Source: Akkermansiaceae bacterium (lineage in GTDB: Bacteria; Verrucomicrobiota; Verrucomicrobiia; Verrucomicrobiales; Akkermansiaceae). From it: a DNA stretch of 64,000 nt. The position numbers were made by a program, and so were the translations under genes. Shown in pieces: positions 27,829 to 34,473 of this stretch (position 1 is its first letter; each line of letters opens with the position of its first letter). The notes beneath the pieces are model-generated. The model was not told the origin of the DNA. It did not search any database and worked only from the letters and a program-made list of their open reading frames with translations. The DNA lies in assembly GCA_019634595.1 (NCBI GenBank), contig JAHCBC010000001.1, forward strand, positions 992,001 through 1,056,000, given 5' to 3'.

Positions 27829-28381
27829 CTTCGCCGTGGTGCTGGACGCCTGTGTGCTGGCCAACATCAGCGTCTGTGACCTGCTGTTACGTCTCGCGGA
27901 AACGCCGAGACTTTATCTCCCCTACTGGTCGGAAATCATTCTCGACGAAACGCAACGTGCTCATGGCAAGCTCGGCTGGGAGAGCGGTATTTCCGATCGA
28001 TGGCGGGCCATGGTGACAAAGCACTTTCCGGACTCGTCCGCAGCGTCCTTGCATCTCGCCGTATGCCCCGACGGAGTTGATCCGAAAGACGCCCATGTCG
28101 TCCAGGCGGCACTGCGGACCGGCGCGGAGGTCATCGTCACCTTCAACCTGAAGGACTTTCCCAGCGAATCGCTGGAGACGGCCAGAATCAAAGCCGTGCA
28201 TCCCTCCGAGTTTCTTCTGACACTCTTTGCCATCGCACCGATGTTGGTCGCACGCCGTCTCAATGAGATCGCGGAGGCGAGGAAGGAAAGCGTCAGCGCG
28301 GTTCTCAAGAGGCTCTCCCGGCATGTGCCTGCGTTCGTGGATCACTTCGCCACGTCGGCCGGGATCGGGATGGAGGAGTAG
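27818..28381 (+). CDS. PIN-domain ribonuclease toxin
   Basis: 187 residues. PIN signatures: VVLDACVL at the N-terminus (first catalytic Asp), E in LPYWSEIILDETQ, DAHVVQAALRTGAEVIVTFNLKDFP (later Asp residues), as in VapC-like toxins. PIN toxins cut RNA and are neutralised by the partner antitoxin, here the overlapping HTH protein. The C-terminal half is helical (FLLTLFAIAPMLVARRLNEIAEARK). A hairpin follows its stop at once. The two-gene cassette sits directly behind the terminase large subunit and before a second copy of the terminase 3' end, which suggests it arrived as a unit. Confidence 0.88.
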   Translation: MKADFAVVLDACVLANISVCDLLLRLAETPRLYLPYWSEIILDETQRAHGKLGWESGISDRWRAMVTKHFPDSSAASLHLAVCPDGVDPKDAHVVQAALRTGAEVIVTFNLKDFPSESLETARIKAVHPSEFLLTLFAIAPMLVARRLNEIAEARKESVSAVLKRLSRHVPAFVDHFATSAGIGMEE

Positions 28382-28412
28382 GTGGTCCGAGGGAAGACCA
28401 CCGACACTTTTT
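28381..28412 (+). terminator. Putative terminator of the HTH-PIN operon
   Basis: ggtggtc (28381-28387) and gaccacc (28396-28402) form a 7-bp stem with an 8-base loop. Five T residues follow at 28408-28412 after a short spacer. The hairpin begins at the last base of the PIN stop codon. Confidence 0.55.
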
Positions 28413-28422
28413 ATGGCTCTCC

Positions 28423-28554
28423 GGCGGAGCGCACAAGCTGCGGGAAATGCCGAAGCACGATGTGTTCTCCCACAGCGCGGATGCGTTCCGGACCTTCGCG
28501 GAGGCGTGGAGACGGGGGCTGGTCGGGGCGGTGGGGAGGGTAAGGGGGAGGTGA
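28423..28554 (+). pseudogene. Second, diverged copy of the terminase large subunit 3' end
   Basis: 44 codons from GGAHKLREMPKHDVF to the stop, in frame. The encoded peptide is identical to terminase residues 482-518 and the last few residues, but lacks 11 residues near the end (GGMERVPRAVG). At least ten differences from the first copy (27114-27278) are synonymous and none in the aligned part changes an amino acid. No start codon or upstream terminase sequence is present. It is therefore a 3' remnant that diverged while under protein-level selection, and was not produced by a recent local duplication. Confidence 0.9.
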
Positions 28555-28625
28555 TGAAACGGGAGATGCTCCGTGACATGGGTGGATTTGCCGGTGATCG
28601 TGGACGCTCACTTCACGAAGATCCC

Positions 28626-29453
28626 ATGAATCCCGCTCTGAAATACTCCGCGATCCTTTCGGGTGTCATCCTGGTGGGCGCGGGCGGCTTCTGGCTGGGA
28701 AAACGGCAGGGCGACGCCGGGGCATTTGAGAAGGGGGTGACAGTCGGCCAACAGCAGGCCGCCTTGATCAGGGGCGGACACAACAGATTTCATGTGACTC
28801 TGATCGATTCAGGGAAGATCGACCAGTTGAAGGATGATGCTGTGGACGAGATGTGGGTGTCGATCATCCCGCTGGACCAGCTTCTCAACAATCCGGATGC
28901 GTCCGCGGAGGATCGCAAGGCGGCGGGAAACGTGCTGCCAAGATTGGTCGAATATTTCCATCAGAACCCCAAGGCGATCACGGAGGCACCGCGAGCCAAG
29001 CAGGTGTCCGAAACCGTGGACAAGGGTCTGCGGGACAAGGCCGGATCGACCACCGATGCCACCGAGAAAGAGACGCTGGATGCGTTCCGCAAAACGTCAG
29101 AGGGAGTGATGGGAGAACTCGATGGTATGTTCGACGCCATTATTTCGGCGCGTCGCAAGTATGATATGGAAACCCAGGACGTCCTCAACCGTCATGTCTC
29201 CCAGAGGAACTTTCCAGGGACAAAGAAAGAGGCTGCCGGCATCACGTGGATGCTGCCAAGCGTCGGCCGCTGGAGCTTTTCAAGCACCCGGATCCGCGTG
29301 GATGGAGAGAAACTCCAGATACTCTACGAGGGCGGCGTGCTGCGGGTGAATGACCGGAACTTCGGTTCTTTCTCCAAAGGCGATGCCGTGGATCTGCGGA
29401 TGCCGGGACGGGTGTTCGTGAATGACAAGGAACGCCTCCCTGTGGAGCCGTAA
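28626..29453 (+). CDS. Membrane-anchored protein of unknown function
   Basis: 275 residues: N-terminal transmembrane helix (MNPALKYSAILSGVILVGAGGFWLGKRQGD), then a soluble, largely helical region with coiled-coil-like segments, and a beta-rich end (RWSFSSTRIRVDGEKLQILYEGGVLRVND ... FVNDKERLPVEP). No family recognised. The frame is open upstream to the terminase 3' remnant; an ATG at 28554 overlaps the remnant's stop, so the start is uncertain. I prefer 28626 because the membrane helix starts there. It is the last gene before the REP/RAYT region and may belong to the phage block. Confidence 0.6.
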   Translation: MNPALKYSAILSGVILVGAGGFWLGKRQGDAGAFEKGVTVGQQQAALIRGGHNRFHVTLIDSGKIDQLKDDAVDEMWVSIIPLDQLLNNPDASAEDRKAAGNVLPRLVEYFHQNPKAITEAPRAKQVSETVDKGLRDKAGSTTDATEKETLDAFRKTSEGVMGELDGMFDAIISARRKYDMETQDVLNRHVSQRNFPGTKKEAAGITWMLPSVGRWSFSSTRIRVDGEKLQILYEGGVLRVNDRNFGSFSKGDAVDLRMPGRVFVNDKERLPVEP

Positions 29454-29478
29454 CCTGTCTCCGGAGTGGATCGCCCGG

Positions 29479-29623
29479 GTAGCGGCATGGCTGCGCCATG
29501 ACGGCTGGGTGGATGTCACCTGCGTTGAAGCGTGATTTCCCTTTCGATGGGATCTCAGACGGGATTGGAATCGAGGGATGATGGTGGATCTCCCCCGCCG
29601 TCGTGGCGCAGCCACGACGCTAC
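29479..29623. repeat. REP pair (BIME) 1
   Basis: gtagcggcatggctgcgcca followed by tgacggctggg at the left end and the inverted cgtcgtggcgcagccacgac plus gctac at the right end, about 145 bp apart. Each half contains a ggctgcgcc/ggcgcagcc hairpin. Similar units lie at 30243-30388 and 31121-31262. Confidence 0.85.
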
Positions 29624-29678
29624 GCCACGAAAAGAACATCGACGATACGGGCAGTTCCCCGTCCAATCGTGGTCAAGC

Positions 29679-30233
29679 ATGAGCACGGATGATTCCAGTC
29701 TCCCCTCTCCGGCGGCGGTGACCGCTTTGCAGGAATTGGAGCTGCAGGCGGTTCGGCTCCGGGCGAGACTGGCGAATGCCGATGATCTGTTCCGTGCGGC
29801 GGATGCGGCGCTGGATGCGGGCATCTACTCTCCCGGGCTGGCGGAGGTGGCATTTTTCGCGGAGAAGCAGCTTTCGGAACTGAGTGTCCCCTACCTGGCG
29901 GCGATGGGGGATCTCGGGATCATCACTCCGGAGAATGAGGAGGGCATCATCTGGTATCTGCTGCGGCGATATATCGGTGATGTCGCGGCGGGAACCGTTG
30001 GACCGAAGGTTGGTGCGGCCCGTGTGGTGAGCGAGGTTGATCGTCATTTCCACCTGGATCAACGGATCAAGAAATATGTGGGGGATTCCCACGGCATTGA
30101 GTATATCATGAGCCTCTACTATGCCTACGATGATGTGGATGAGAACCGCTTCGCGGAGGTGGATGGGTTGCTGGTGGAAGCATGCCGGGAGTGGATGCAG
30201 GAGGCTCTTGAGGGTGAGAGAGGCGTGAGATGA
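29679..30233 (+). CDS. Hypothetical protein between REP units
   Basis: 184 residues from MSTDDSSLPSPAAV. Helical, acidic, with ELQAVRLRARLANADDLFRAADAALDAGIYSPGLAEVAFF and IIWYLLRRYIGDVAAGTV, ending in YYAYDDVDENRFAEVDGLLVEACREWMQEAL. No family recognised. It lies between two REP pairs, which may mean that it, like the RAYT gene, travels with or is flanked by these elements. Confidence 0.6.
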   Translation: MSTDDSSLPSPAAVTALQELELQAVRLRARLANADDLFRAADAALDAGIYSPGLAEVAFFAEKQLSELSVPYLAAMGDLGIITPENEEGIIWYLLRRYIGDVAAGTVGPKVGAARVVSEVDRHFHLDQRIKKYVGDSHGIEYIMSLYYAYDDVDENRFAEVDGLLVEACREWMQEALEGERGVR

Positions 30234-30242
30234 TGGTGTTGG

Positions 30243-30433
30243 GTAGCGGCATGGCTGCGCCATGACGGCTGGGTGGGCGTCACCTGGCGTTGGAGCATGA
30301 TTTTTCACTCGATGGGATCTCAGCCAGGATTGGAATCGAGGGATGATGGTGGATCTCCCCCGCCGTCGTGGCGCAGCCACGACGCTACCCTGCGACCACG
30401 ACGCTACCCTGCGACCACGACGCTACCCTGCGA
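30243..30433. repeat. REP pair (BIME) 2 with a 19-bp tandem triplication
   Basis: The REP pair runs from 30243 to 30388. Its right end is followed by three copies of a 19-bp unit (ccacgacgctaccctgcga, 30377-30433) derived from the REP tail. Confidence 0.85.
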
Positions 30434-30551
30434 CGGCGCTAGGTGGACGCTACGGATACAGATTCGTGAAGAATGCGGTTGTGGAAAACCAAGCGGGTGG
30501 TGAATCCTCATCGCCACCATGGCAACGCCATGAAGCGACCTTCCATTTTCC

Positions 30552-31124
30552 ATGCCCCTGCGTGACGAACCCCCGGATGAACTGAAGCGGCTGCCTGCGG
30601 CGTGGTATCGAGGGCACGCGTGGGTTCACTGGACAATGACCATCGATGGACGGAAGCGTGGATGGCTGGATGAGGCGATGCATTTCCGCGTGCGGGAACT
30701 GCTGATCCATACGTGCCACCGATACGCGCTGGTCTGTGCGGGTTATTGCCTGATGCCGGATCACGGGCATTTCCTCCTGATGGGGACGTCGGCGGACTCG
30801 GACCAGGTGGCGGCGGTGGAGTTTTTCCGCAGGGGATGGAACCGATTGCTGCGGGAGCGGGATATGAAACTCCAGAGACAGGCATTCGACCACGTGCTGG
30901 TGGAGAGTGAGAGAAATCCGCAGGCGTTCGAGGATGTGCTGCTTTATGTTTTCAGGAATCCGGAGCGGGCGGGTTTGGTGGAAGCGTGGGAAGAGTGGCC
31001 TTTCCTCGGTTCGGTCGCGGCAGGGTATCCGGATGTGGACCCACGCGAAAGGAAGGGCTGGTGGGCGAGGTTCTGGACGATCCATAACAAGGAGACGACG
31101 CGGAATAAGGAGATGGGTCGGTAG
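30552..31124 (+). CDS. REP-associated tyrosine transposase (RAYT, Y1_Tnp family)
   Basis: 190 residues, typical for RAYTs. The HUH motif is in YCLMPDHGHFLLMG (H-x-H), the N-terminal WVHWTMTIDGR strand is present, and the region with the catalytic tyrosine is LYVFRNPERAGLV (N-P-x-R-A motif of the family). RAYTs bind and nick REP hairpins and are thought to spread them. Here BIMEs with the same hairpin lie on both sides (30243-30388 and 31121-31262), and the TAG stop at 31122-31124 is inside the downstream REP (gTAGcgg). It appears intact. Confidence 0.93.
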   Translation: MPLRDEPPDELKRLPAAWYRGHAWVHWTMTIDGRKRGWLDEAMHFRVRELLIHTCHRYALVCAGYCLMPDHGHFLLMGTSADSDQVAAVEFFRRGWNRLLRERDMKLQRQAFDHVLVESERNPQAFEDVLLYVFRNPERAGLVEAWEEWPFLGSVAAGYPDVDPRERKGWWARFWTIHNKETTRNKEMGR

Positions 31125-31262
31125 CGGCATGGCTGCGCCATGACGGCGGGGTAGACGTCATCTCATCCTTCCGCTTGTTTCTTTGATGGAGCGTGAGAAG
31201 GATGCGGAGTCGCGGGGTGATGGTGAATCTACCCAACCGTCGTGGCGCAGCCACGACGCTAC
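31121..31262. repeat. REP pair (BIME) 3
   Basis: Begins gtagcggcatggctgcgcca and ends with the inverted cgtcgtggcgcagccacgac plus gctac. It supplies the stop codons of both neighbours: TAG of the RAYT gene (31122-31124) and TAG (cta, 31259-31261) of the oxidoreductase on the other strand. Confidence 0.85.
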
Positions 31263-32287
31263 CTTTCGGTGGCGACGGGCATACCGGTACGGGCGGATTC
31301 GTCGGCGGCGAAGACGATGCGGTGGGTGTGGAGGGCGGTGGCGAAATCGGTGAGGGGCATGTGCTGGCCGCGGTCGAGGGCGTCGAAGAAGGCCTGGAAC
31401 TGGCGCTGGAAGGGGTGGTCGTGGACGTCGCCGGAACCGATCATGGTCATGGCGAGGTTGCTCCACCGGGACTTGTCGGTGTGGAGCTTCATGGAATGGA
31501 ACTGGTTGTCGAGCAGGCTGCCCTCGCTGCCGCAGAGGTGGGTGTGGAAATAATAGGGCTGGAGGCAATCGACGATGGCGGAGCATTTGGCGACACGACC
31601 GTCGCGGAATTTCACGAGGGTGACGCTGCTGGTGTCGTATTCGTAGGGGGCGAAGATGGGGCTGCGGGAGCGGGTGGACATGCTGGTGACGGAGGCGACG
31701 TCGCCGCCCATGCAGAGGAGCATGGCATCGACGGCATGGCAGCCGGCGGTGAGGAGGGCGCTGCCTCCGCCATTGGCCTTCGCATTCCACTCGAACTGGC
31801 CGTACCACGGGCCGATGCCGTGGTAGTAGTCGACCTCGGCGTAGTGGAGGTCACCGAGGAGGCATTGGTCGATGACGGCCTTGATGGTGGTGAACTGCCC
31901 GGAGAAGCGGCCGTTGAAGCAGACGCAGGCTTTGGTGTTGTTCTCTTCAAATGCGGCGCCGATGCGCAGGCAGTCGATCCAGTTGAGGGCGATGGGTTTT
32001 TCCAGGATGACATGCTTTCCGGCATGGGCGGCGGCGATGGCTTGCTCCGCGTGGAGACCGGCGAAGCTGCAGATGGAGATGACGTGGATGTCAGGATCCG
32101 CGAGCATGTCCGCGTAGGTGGCGTAGGTGCGGATGGGGTGGCCGTGGCGGGCTGCCAGTTCCTTTTCATCGTGCGGGCGCGATGAGTAGAGGCCGGTGAC
32201 ACGGGCCTGGGTGCTGGCATTGATGGCGGGGATGTGGGCGGAGGCGACCCAGCCGTATCCGACGAGTCCGACGTTGTATCTGATCAT
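31259..32287 (-). CDS. Gfo/Idh/MocA family oxidoreductase
   Basis: 342 residues. Rossmann motif GLVGYGWVASAHIPAI at the N-terminus, the family EKP motif in KHVILEKPIALN (about residues 90-101), and a C-terminal dimerisation/substrate domain with the HAVDAMLLCMGGDVASV segment. NAD(P)-dependent sugar or inositol oxidoreductase; the substrate is not predictable. Its start overlaps the stop of the AraC-family gene by four bases (ATGA), so the two are translationally coupled. The stop codon lies inside a REP element. Confidence 0.94.
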   Translation of the reverse strand: MIRYNVGLVGYGWVASAHIPAINASTQARVTGLYSSRPHDEKELAARHGHPIRTYATYADMLADPDIHVISICSFAGLHAEQAIAAAHAGKHVILEKPIALNWIDCLRIGAAFEENNTKACVCFNGRFSGQFTTIKAVIDQCLLGDLHYAEVDYYHGIGPWYGQFEWNAKANGGGSALLTAGCHAVDAMLLCMGGDVASVTSMSTRSRSPIFAPYEYDTSSVTLVKFRDGRVAKCSAIVDCLQPYYFHTHLCGSEGSLLDNQFHSMKLHTDKSRWSNLAMTMIGSGDVHDHPFQRQFQAFFDALDRGQHMPLTDFATALHTHRIVFAADESARTGMPVATER

Positions 32288-33210
32288 GGGTTGAGGAGGA
32301 CGGTGCCGACGGGTCCGGCGGCGGGTGCATGGAGTCCGGCGATGCGGTGGCGGTAGGCCTTGGGCGTGCAGCCCTGGATGCGCTTGAACTGGCGCTGGAA
32401 GTTGGCGATGGAGTCGAAACCGCAGTCCCAGGCGATCTCGCCGACGGGCTTGTCGGTCTCCGCAAGGAGGCGGCAGACGCGGGAGATGCGGATTTCGTTG
32501 AGGTAGGTGGGGAAGGTTTTGCCGGTGCGGGAGCGGAAGTAGCGGCTGAAGGTGATCTCGCTCATGCGCAGGTGACGGGCGATGTCGGAGAGGTAGATGG
32601 GGCTGCCGATGTGGTCCTGGATGAAGTTGCAGATGGCGGACATGGTCTCGCCGTCGGAGTGGACGACCTCCGGGGTGAAGCCGTAGGAGGAGATGGTTTC
32701 GAGATCGGGCGAGGTGGAGAGATCTTCCAGGATTTCGAGCAGGAGGATCATGCGGCGGAGGGAGGAAACGCCGGTCATTTTCAGCATGGCGGCCTGGATG
32801 CGGTCGCGCGTGGGGCCGAGGATGCGGAAGCCGTCGGCGGCCTGGTGGAGGAGGCGCTGGAGGGGGGCGGTGTCGCCCTGGGAGGACCAGCGGGTGCCCA
32901 TGAAGTCGGGGTGGAACTGGATGTTGAGGGCATCGACAGGGCGGAACCTGGTGCCGGGGATGCGGTCGTTGCGGTAGTCGTGCGGGAGGTTGGAGCCGAG
33001 GAAGGTGAGGTCGCCTTCGTGGAGGTTCTCGATCTTGTCACCGACACGGCGGCAGCTCCCGCCGGAAAGGACAAGGGTGATCTCCAGCTCCGGGTGGAAG
33101 TGCCAGATGCAGCCGAAGTCATCCCCGCGGATGCGCTTGCAGGAGACCCATTCGGTGCCGTCTGAGCATTCGAGCTGTTCGTGGACTGGCTTGGTGGTGC
33201 GTGGGATCAT
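32284..33210 (-). CDS. AraC-family transcriptional regulator
   Basis: 308 residues from MIPRTTKPVHEQLE. The N-terminal cupin-like sensor part contains FGCIWHFHPELEITLVLSGGSCRRVGD (about residues 28-55). The C-terminal domain has two helix-turn-helices: YLSDIARHLRMSEITFSRYFRSRTGKTFPTYLNEIRI and VGEIAWDCGFDSIANFQRQFKRIQGCTPKAYR. This is a typical sugar-responsive AraC/XylS regulator. It is coupled to the downstream Gfo/Idh/MocA gene and lies near a PIG-L and a glycoside hydrolase-like gene, so control of a carbohydrate pathway is likely. The upstream in-frame codons are repeat-derived, so the ATG at 33210 is chosen. Confidence 0.93.
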   Translation of the reverse strand: MIPRTTKPVHEQLECSDGTEWVSCKRIRGDDFGCIWHFHPELEITLVLSGGSCRRVGDKIENLHEGDLTFLGSNLPHDYRNDRIPGTRFRPVDALNIQFHPDFMGTRWSSQGDTAPLQRLLHQAADGFRILGPTRDRIQAAMLKMTGVSSLRRMILLLEILEDLSTSPDLETISSYGFTPEVVHSDGETMSAICNFIQDHIGSPIYLSDIARHLRMSEITFSRYFRSRTGKTFPTYLNEIRISRVCRLLAETDKPVGEIAWDCGFDSIANFQRQFKRIQGCTPKAYRHRIAGLHAPAAGPVGTVLLNP

Positions 33211-33626
33211 GGAGATTGGGGGAACATTGAACATCGAACGTCCAACATTGAACATCGAAGTGAAGAGAAGTGGGAGATGAACATCGAACATCGAACGCCC
33301 AACATTGAATGTTGAAGGGAAGATGGGTGGGTGGGGTTGGTGATGGGGGTCGGAGGTGGGTGGCGGTTTTTTTAAGCGCGGATTATGGGATTAAAGGATT
33401 CCGCGGATTGGGGGATGAGGTTTGGGATCGTGGCTGTGGCGTCCCGCCGTCGCTTGGGGAGGGTGGGATGGAGCGCGGACTTCAGTCCGCATGGAGGTGG
33501 CTGGGGTTTGGGGTTCCGGGTGCTGTGGGACGGACTGAAGTCCGCGCTCCGTGCGGGTGCTATGGAGAAGAGTTGCGGCGTGACGCCGCAACCACGGTTT
33601 GCGGGCGGAAATGGATGGTTGGCCCG
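33211..33626. repeat. Repeat-filled intergenic region
   Basis: An aacattgaacatcgaacgtc array (33220-33318), then an inverted pair of gcggacttcagtccgc / gcggactgaagtccgcgctc units (33474-33490 and 33528-33550), then gttgcggcgtgacgccgcaa (about 33572-33591). The gcggactgaagtccgcgctc unit also occurs at 42825-42845. No gene seen. Confidence 0.75.
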
Positions 33627-34445
33627 CTATGTCGCTGCGCTCCATTGCGGCGGGACGCCGCAGCCACGGAAGTGGGGGTTGGGGAGGTAGGCGGGTCCGA
33701 GGGCGTTGGCGAGGGGGTCGGTGTCGTGGCGGGAGAAGCCGTCGTGCTGGTGGCGCCACCAGCCTTCGGCGAGGTCGAATGCCCCGGAAAGGCGGCCCAT
33801 GTGGCGGGCGTGGTCTTCCATGGACTGGAGGTAGTCGTCCATGCCTTGGGTGGCGTCCAGCCACTCGCGCTGGCTGCGGTGGCAGGCGAGCGCCTTCATG
33901 GACTGGCGGTGGACGCTGGTGGTGTCCACCCAGGCGCTGGGGATGACGGGCCGCCGGATGGGATCGCACGCGCCGTGGGGCATGCAGTGATAGACGGCGA
34001 TGTCATCCGGATACGACGGCAGCGGTGGATCGGTGACGTAGTTGGCGATGGTGTGGGTGAAGGCGGCGGACACGGCGAGCCGCGCGGTCTCCATGTGGTC
34101 CTCCATGTAGTCCTGCAACGGATGGGTGAGGACGATGGCGGGCCGCACCTCCCGGATGACGGCGGCGACTTTCCGCAGCAAGGCGCTGCCGTAGATGATC
34201 TCCATGTCATCCGTGATGGGCGGGTGCCATGTGGCGCTGATGAGGCGGGCGGCGTCCCGGGCCTCCTCCGCGCGGATCTCCGTGGTGCGCGCGGAATCAT
34301 ACAGGGTGCTGCCGCCATTTCCGGTGGCGAGGTTGAAGCAATGGATGTTCCATCCTGCCCGGCGGAGCAGGAGGAGGGTGCCGCACATCTTGAACTCGAT
34401 GTCGTCCGGATGGGCGGCGATGGCGATGGCTGTCTGACGGCTCAT
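33627..34445 (-). CDS. PIG-L family deacetylase
   Basis: 272 residues from MSRQTAIAIAAHPDDIEF. The metal-binding AHPDD motif is at residues 11-15 and the later LTHPLQDYMEDH block (H-P-x-x-x-x-x-x-D-H) supplies the third ligand. PIG-L/LmbE enzymes deacetylate N-acetylglucosamine-type substrates. The gene starts 28 bp after the glycoside hydrolase-like gene and is probably in its operon. Its last residues (RGCGVPPQWSAAT) and TAG stop come from a repeat element (a ggcgtgacgccgc-type unit), so the C-terminus has been remodelled. Confidence 0.92.
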   Translation of the reverse strand: MSRQTAIAIAAHPDDIEFKMCGTLLLLRRAGWNIHCFNLATGNGGSTLYDSARTTEIRAEEARDAARLISATWHPPITDDMEIIYGSALLRKVAAVIREVRPAIVLTHPLQDYMEDHMETARLAVSAAFTHTIANYVTDPPLPSYPDDIAVYHCMPHGACDPIRRPVIPSAWVDTTSVHRQSMKALACHRSQREWLDATQGMDDYLQSMEDHARHMGRLSGAFDLAEGWWRHQHDGFSRHDTDPLANALGPAYLPNPHFRGCGVPPQWSAAT

Positions 34446-34473
34446 TGCGTGGGTGGAAAGTACGGCGGAAAGA

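Noticed and set aside
28227..28625. N-terminal extension of the 28626-29453 protein
   Set aside because: The frame crosses the PIN gene and the terminase remnant in another reading frame; it is open only by chance.
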